A stretch of 44,065 nt of DNA, taken from positions 1-44,065 of the forward strand of contig JAHBYY010000036.1 of assembly GCA_019635715.1 (NCBI GenBank), read 5' to 3'. Below the pieces are notes generated by a model. That model was not told where the DNA came from. It saw only the letters and a list, made by a program, of their open reading frames with translations, and searched no databases. The stretch is from Rhizobiaceae bacterium (GTDB lineage Bacteria > Pseudomonadota > Alphaproteobacteria > Rhizobiales > Rhizobiaceae). Positions 43,165 through 44,065 of the stretch are shown here, piece after piece. Made by a program: the position numbers and the translations under genes. Positions within the stretch are counted from its first letter, which is position 1. Every line of letters begins with the position of its first letter.

Positions 43165-43887
43165 ATGAACGACCTTGCCGCGCTGTCCCGCCTGATCGCA
43201 TATACTGACCCGATGAAGATTCTCGTGATCGAGGACGACCGCGAGGCGGCCGAATATCTGCAGAAGGCGCTCGATGAGGCAGGACACACCGTCCATCTCG
43301 CCGGCGACGGCGATACCGGCCTGAATCTCGCCCGCACCAGCGACTACGACGTGCTCATCGTCGACCGCATGCTGCCGCGCCGTGACGGCCTGTCGGTCAT
43401 CGCCGCCCTGCGCGGCCAGGGCAATTCGACGCCGGCGCTGATCCTTTCGGCGCTCGGCGAGGTGGACGATCGGGTCACCGGCCTGCGCGCCGGCGGCGAC
43501 GACTACCTGACCAAGCCCTACGCCTTCACCGAGCTCCTTGCCCGGGTCGAGGTGCTGTGCCGCCGCGGCAATGCCAAGGACAGCGAGACGGTCTATCGCG
43601 TCGGCGATCTCGAACTCGACCGCCTGTCGCACACCGTGCGCCGTGCCTCGCGCGAAATCTCGCTGCAGCCGCGCGAGTTCAAGCTGCTCGAATATCTGAT
43701 GCGCCATGGTGGACAGGTGGTGACCCGCACCATGCTGCTGGAGAATGTCTGGGACTATCATTTCGACCCGCAGACCAACGTCATCGACGTCCATGTGTCG
43801 CGCCTCCGCTCCAAGATCGAGAAGGGTTTCGACAGCCCGATCCTGCATACGATCCGCGGAGCGGGGTACATGCTCAAGGCAGCCTAG
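43165..43887 (+). CDS. OmpR/PhoB-type response regulator downstream of degP
   Basis: Two-component regulator. From MKILVIEDDR (Met codon at 43213) the receiver has phospho-acceptor Asp51 (IVDRMLPRRDG) and Lys in DYLTKPYAF. The winged-helix domain includes LQPREFKLLEYLMRHGGQV and VIDVHVSRLRSKIEKG. The upstream ATG at 43165 adds 16 residues and has a well-placed AGGAAA site, whereas 43213 has none, so 43165 is preferred. The partner kinase usually follows in rhizobia and may lie beyond the window. An inverted repeat precedes it. Confidence 0.9.
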   Translation: MNDLAALSRLIAYTDPMKILVIEDDREAAEYLQKALDEAGHTVHLAGDGDTGLNLARTSDYDVLIVDRMLPRRDGLSVIAALRGQGNSTPALILSALGEVDDRVTGLRAGGDDYLTKPYAFTELLARVEVLCRRGNAKDSETVYRVGDLELDRLSHTVRRASREISLQPREFKLLEYLMRHGGQVVTRTMLLENVWDYHFDPQTNVIDVHVSRLRSKIEKGFDSPILHTIRGAGYMLKAA

Positions 43888-43917
43888 GGCCTGTGGACAG
43901 TTAGGGATTGGAGCGCG

Positions 43918-44016
43918 GTATGAGGCGAAATCGTCCGGTTCCAGGAGCGGAGCCGAAGGCGGGGTTGACCCCCGTCGAGGGTCCGCGACGCATAACCGGG
44001 CGATTTCGGCCATACC
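43918..44016. repeat. structured inverted repeat, possible intergenic repeat element
   Basis: The left arm (43918-43940, containing CGAAATCGTCCGGTT) and right arm (43994-44016, containing AACCGGGCGATTTCG) are complementary with few mismatches and one bulge. Inside, GACCC and GGGTC form a smaller hairpin. The element starts shortly after the response regulator stop, next to CTGTGGACAG, and may be a dispersed REP-like element or the end of a mobile element cut by the window. No coding sequence is supported here. Confidence 0.6.
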
Positions 44017-44065
44017 CCTCCGGGGCGCGCCGGATTTCGCGCCCGGGTTCGTTGGACCTCCCTCG

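Noticed and set aside
43099-44013. 304-codon - strand frame at the window end
   Set aside because: Mostly antisense to the response regulator; the N-terminal part comes from the inverted-repeat element, not from a gene.

Overview
The window is high-GC chromosomal DNA from an alphaproteobacterium, most likely a member of the Hyphomicrobiales (Rhizobiales, Phyllobacteriaceae/Mesorhizobium-like). The diagnostic content is a Ros/MucR regulator, an orphan DnaA-domain-IV protein next to a DUF6456 protein, DUF5330, DUF1491 and DUF2336 proteins, a complete Rhodobacter-type gene transfer agent (GTA) cluster, the feuN-feuP-feuQ module and the ccmIEFH (cycHJKL)-degP cluster. No rRNA, tRNA or CRISPR array was seen.

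Layout. 1-3.1 kb: 3' part of mucR, a small hypothetical gene, the DnaA-like/DUF6456 pair, sufE and a DUF5330 gene. 3.6-7.5 kb: a DivJ-like membrane histidine kinase overlapping a peptidoglycan-binding protein gene, then DUF1491 and a convergent DUF2336 gene. 7.6-11.2 kb: a small basic protein, a DUF1254/DUF1214 pair and a bifunctional class A penicillin-binding protein. 11.9-16.9 kb: one 1687-residue protein built almost entirely of an 8-residue repeat nested in a 136-residue (408-bp) super-repeat, with 11 super-repeats in exact register. 17.0-32.8 kb: the GTA structural operon in canonical order (small and large terminase, portal, DUF6107, prohead protease, capsid, adaptor, stopper, tail terminator, tail tube, tail chaperones, tape measure, distal tail, hub, cell-wall peptidase, TIM-barrel megatron protein, small membrane protein). 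It follows a consensus-like sigma70 promoter and a hairpin-bearing leader. 32.8-33.9 kb: a low-GC two-gene islet. 34.1-36.5 kb: feuN-feuP-feuQ. 36.7-43.9 kb: an outer-membrane lipoprotein, ccmIEFH, degP and an OmpR-type response regulator. The window closes with a structured inverted repeat.

Most notable is a lower-GC insertion between the GTA portal gene and DUF6107. It encodes an RNase A-like toxin domain (CdiA-CT RNase A type: N-terminal GGHT...HVG motif, C-terminal TAYP motif) followed by an overlapping gene for a CdiI-type immunity protein. The toxin reading frame is the portal reading frame, interrupted by a single TGA at 20292-20294. No ATG, GTG or TTG lies between that TGA and the catalytic histidine motif. 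The toxin therefore looks like a C-terminal extension of the GTA portal, either reached by stop-codon readthrough or cut off by one nonsense change. This parallels the MuF polymorphic toxins of temperate phages. It suggests a GTA particle that carries, or once carried, a toxin on its head vertex, with an immunity gene protecting kin.

Functional groups: the GTA genes package host DNA into small particles; the kinase/PG-binding/DUF1491 group and the penicillin-binding protein point to cell-cycle and envelope work; FeuN/P/Q is an envelope-stress/osmoadaptation two-component system; CcmIEFH matures c-type cytochromes; DegP and the last response regulator belong to periplasmic quality control. Identifications rest on motif recognition in the translated sequence; no database search was run.
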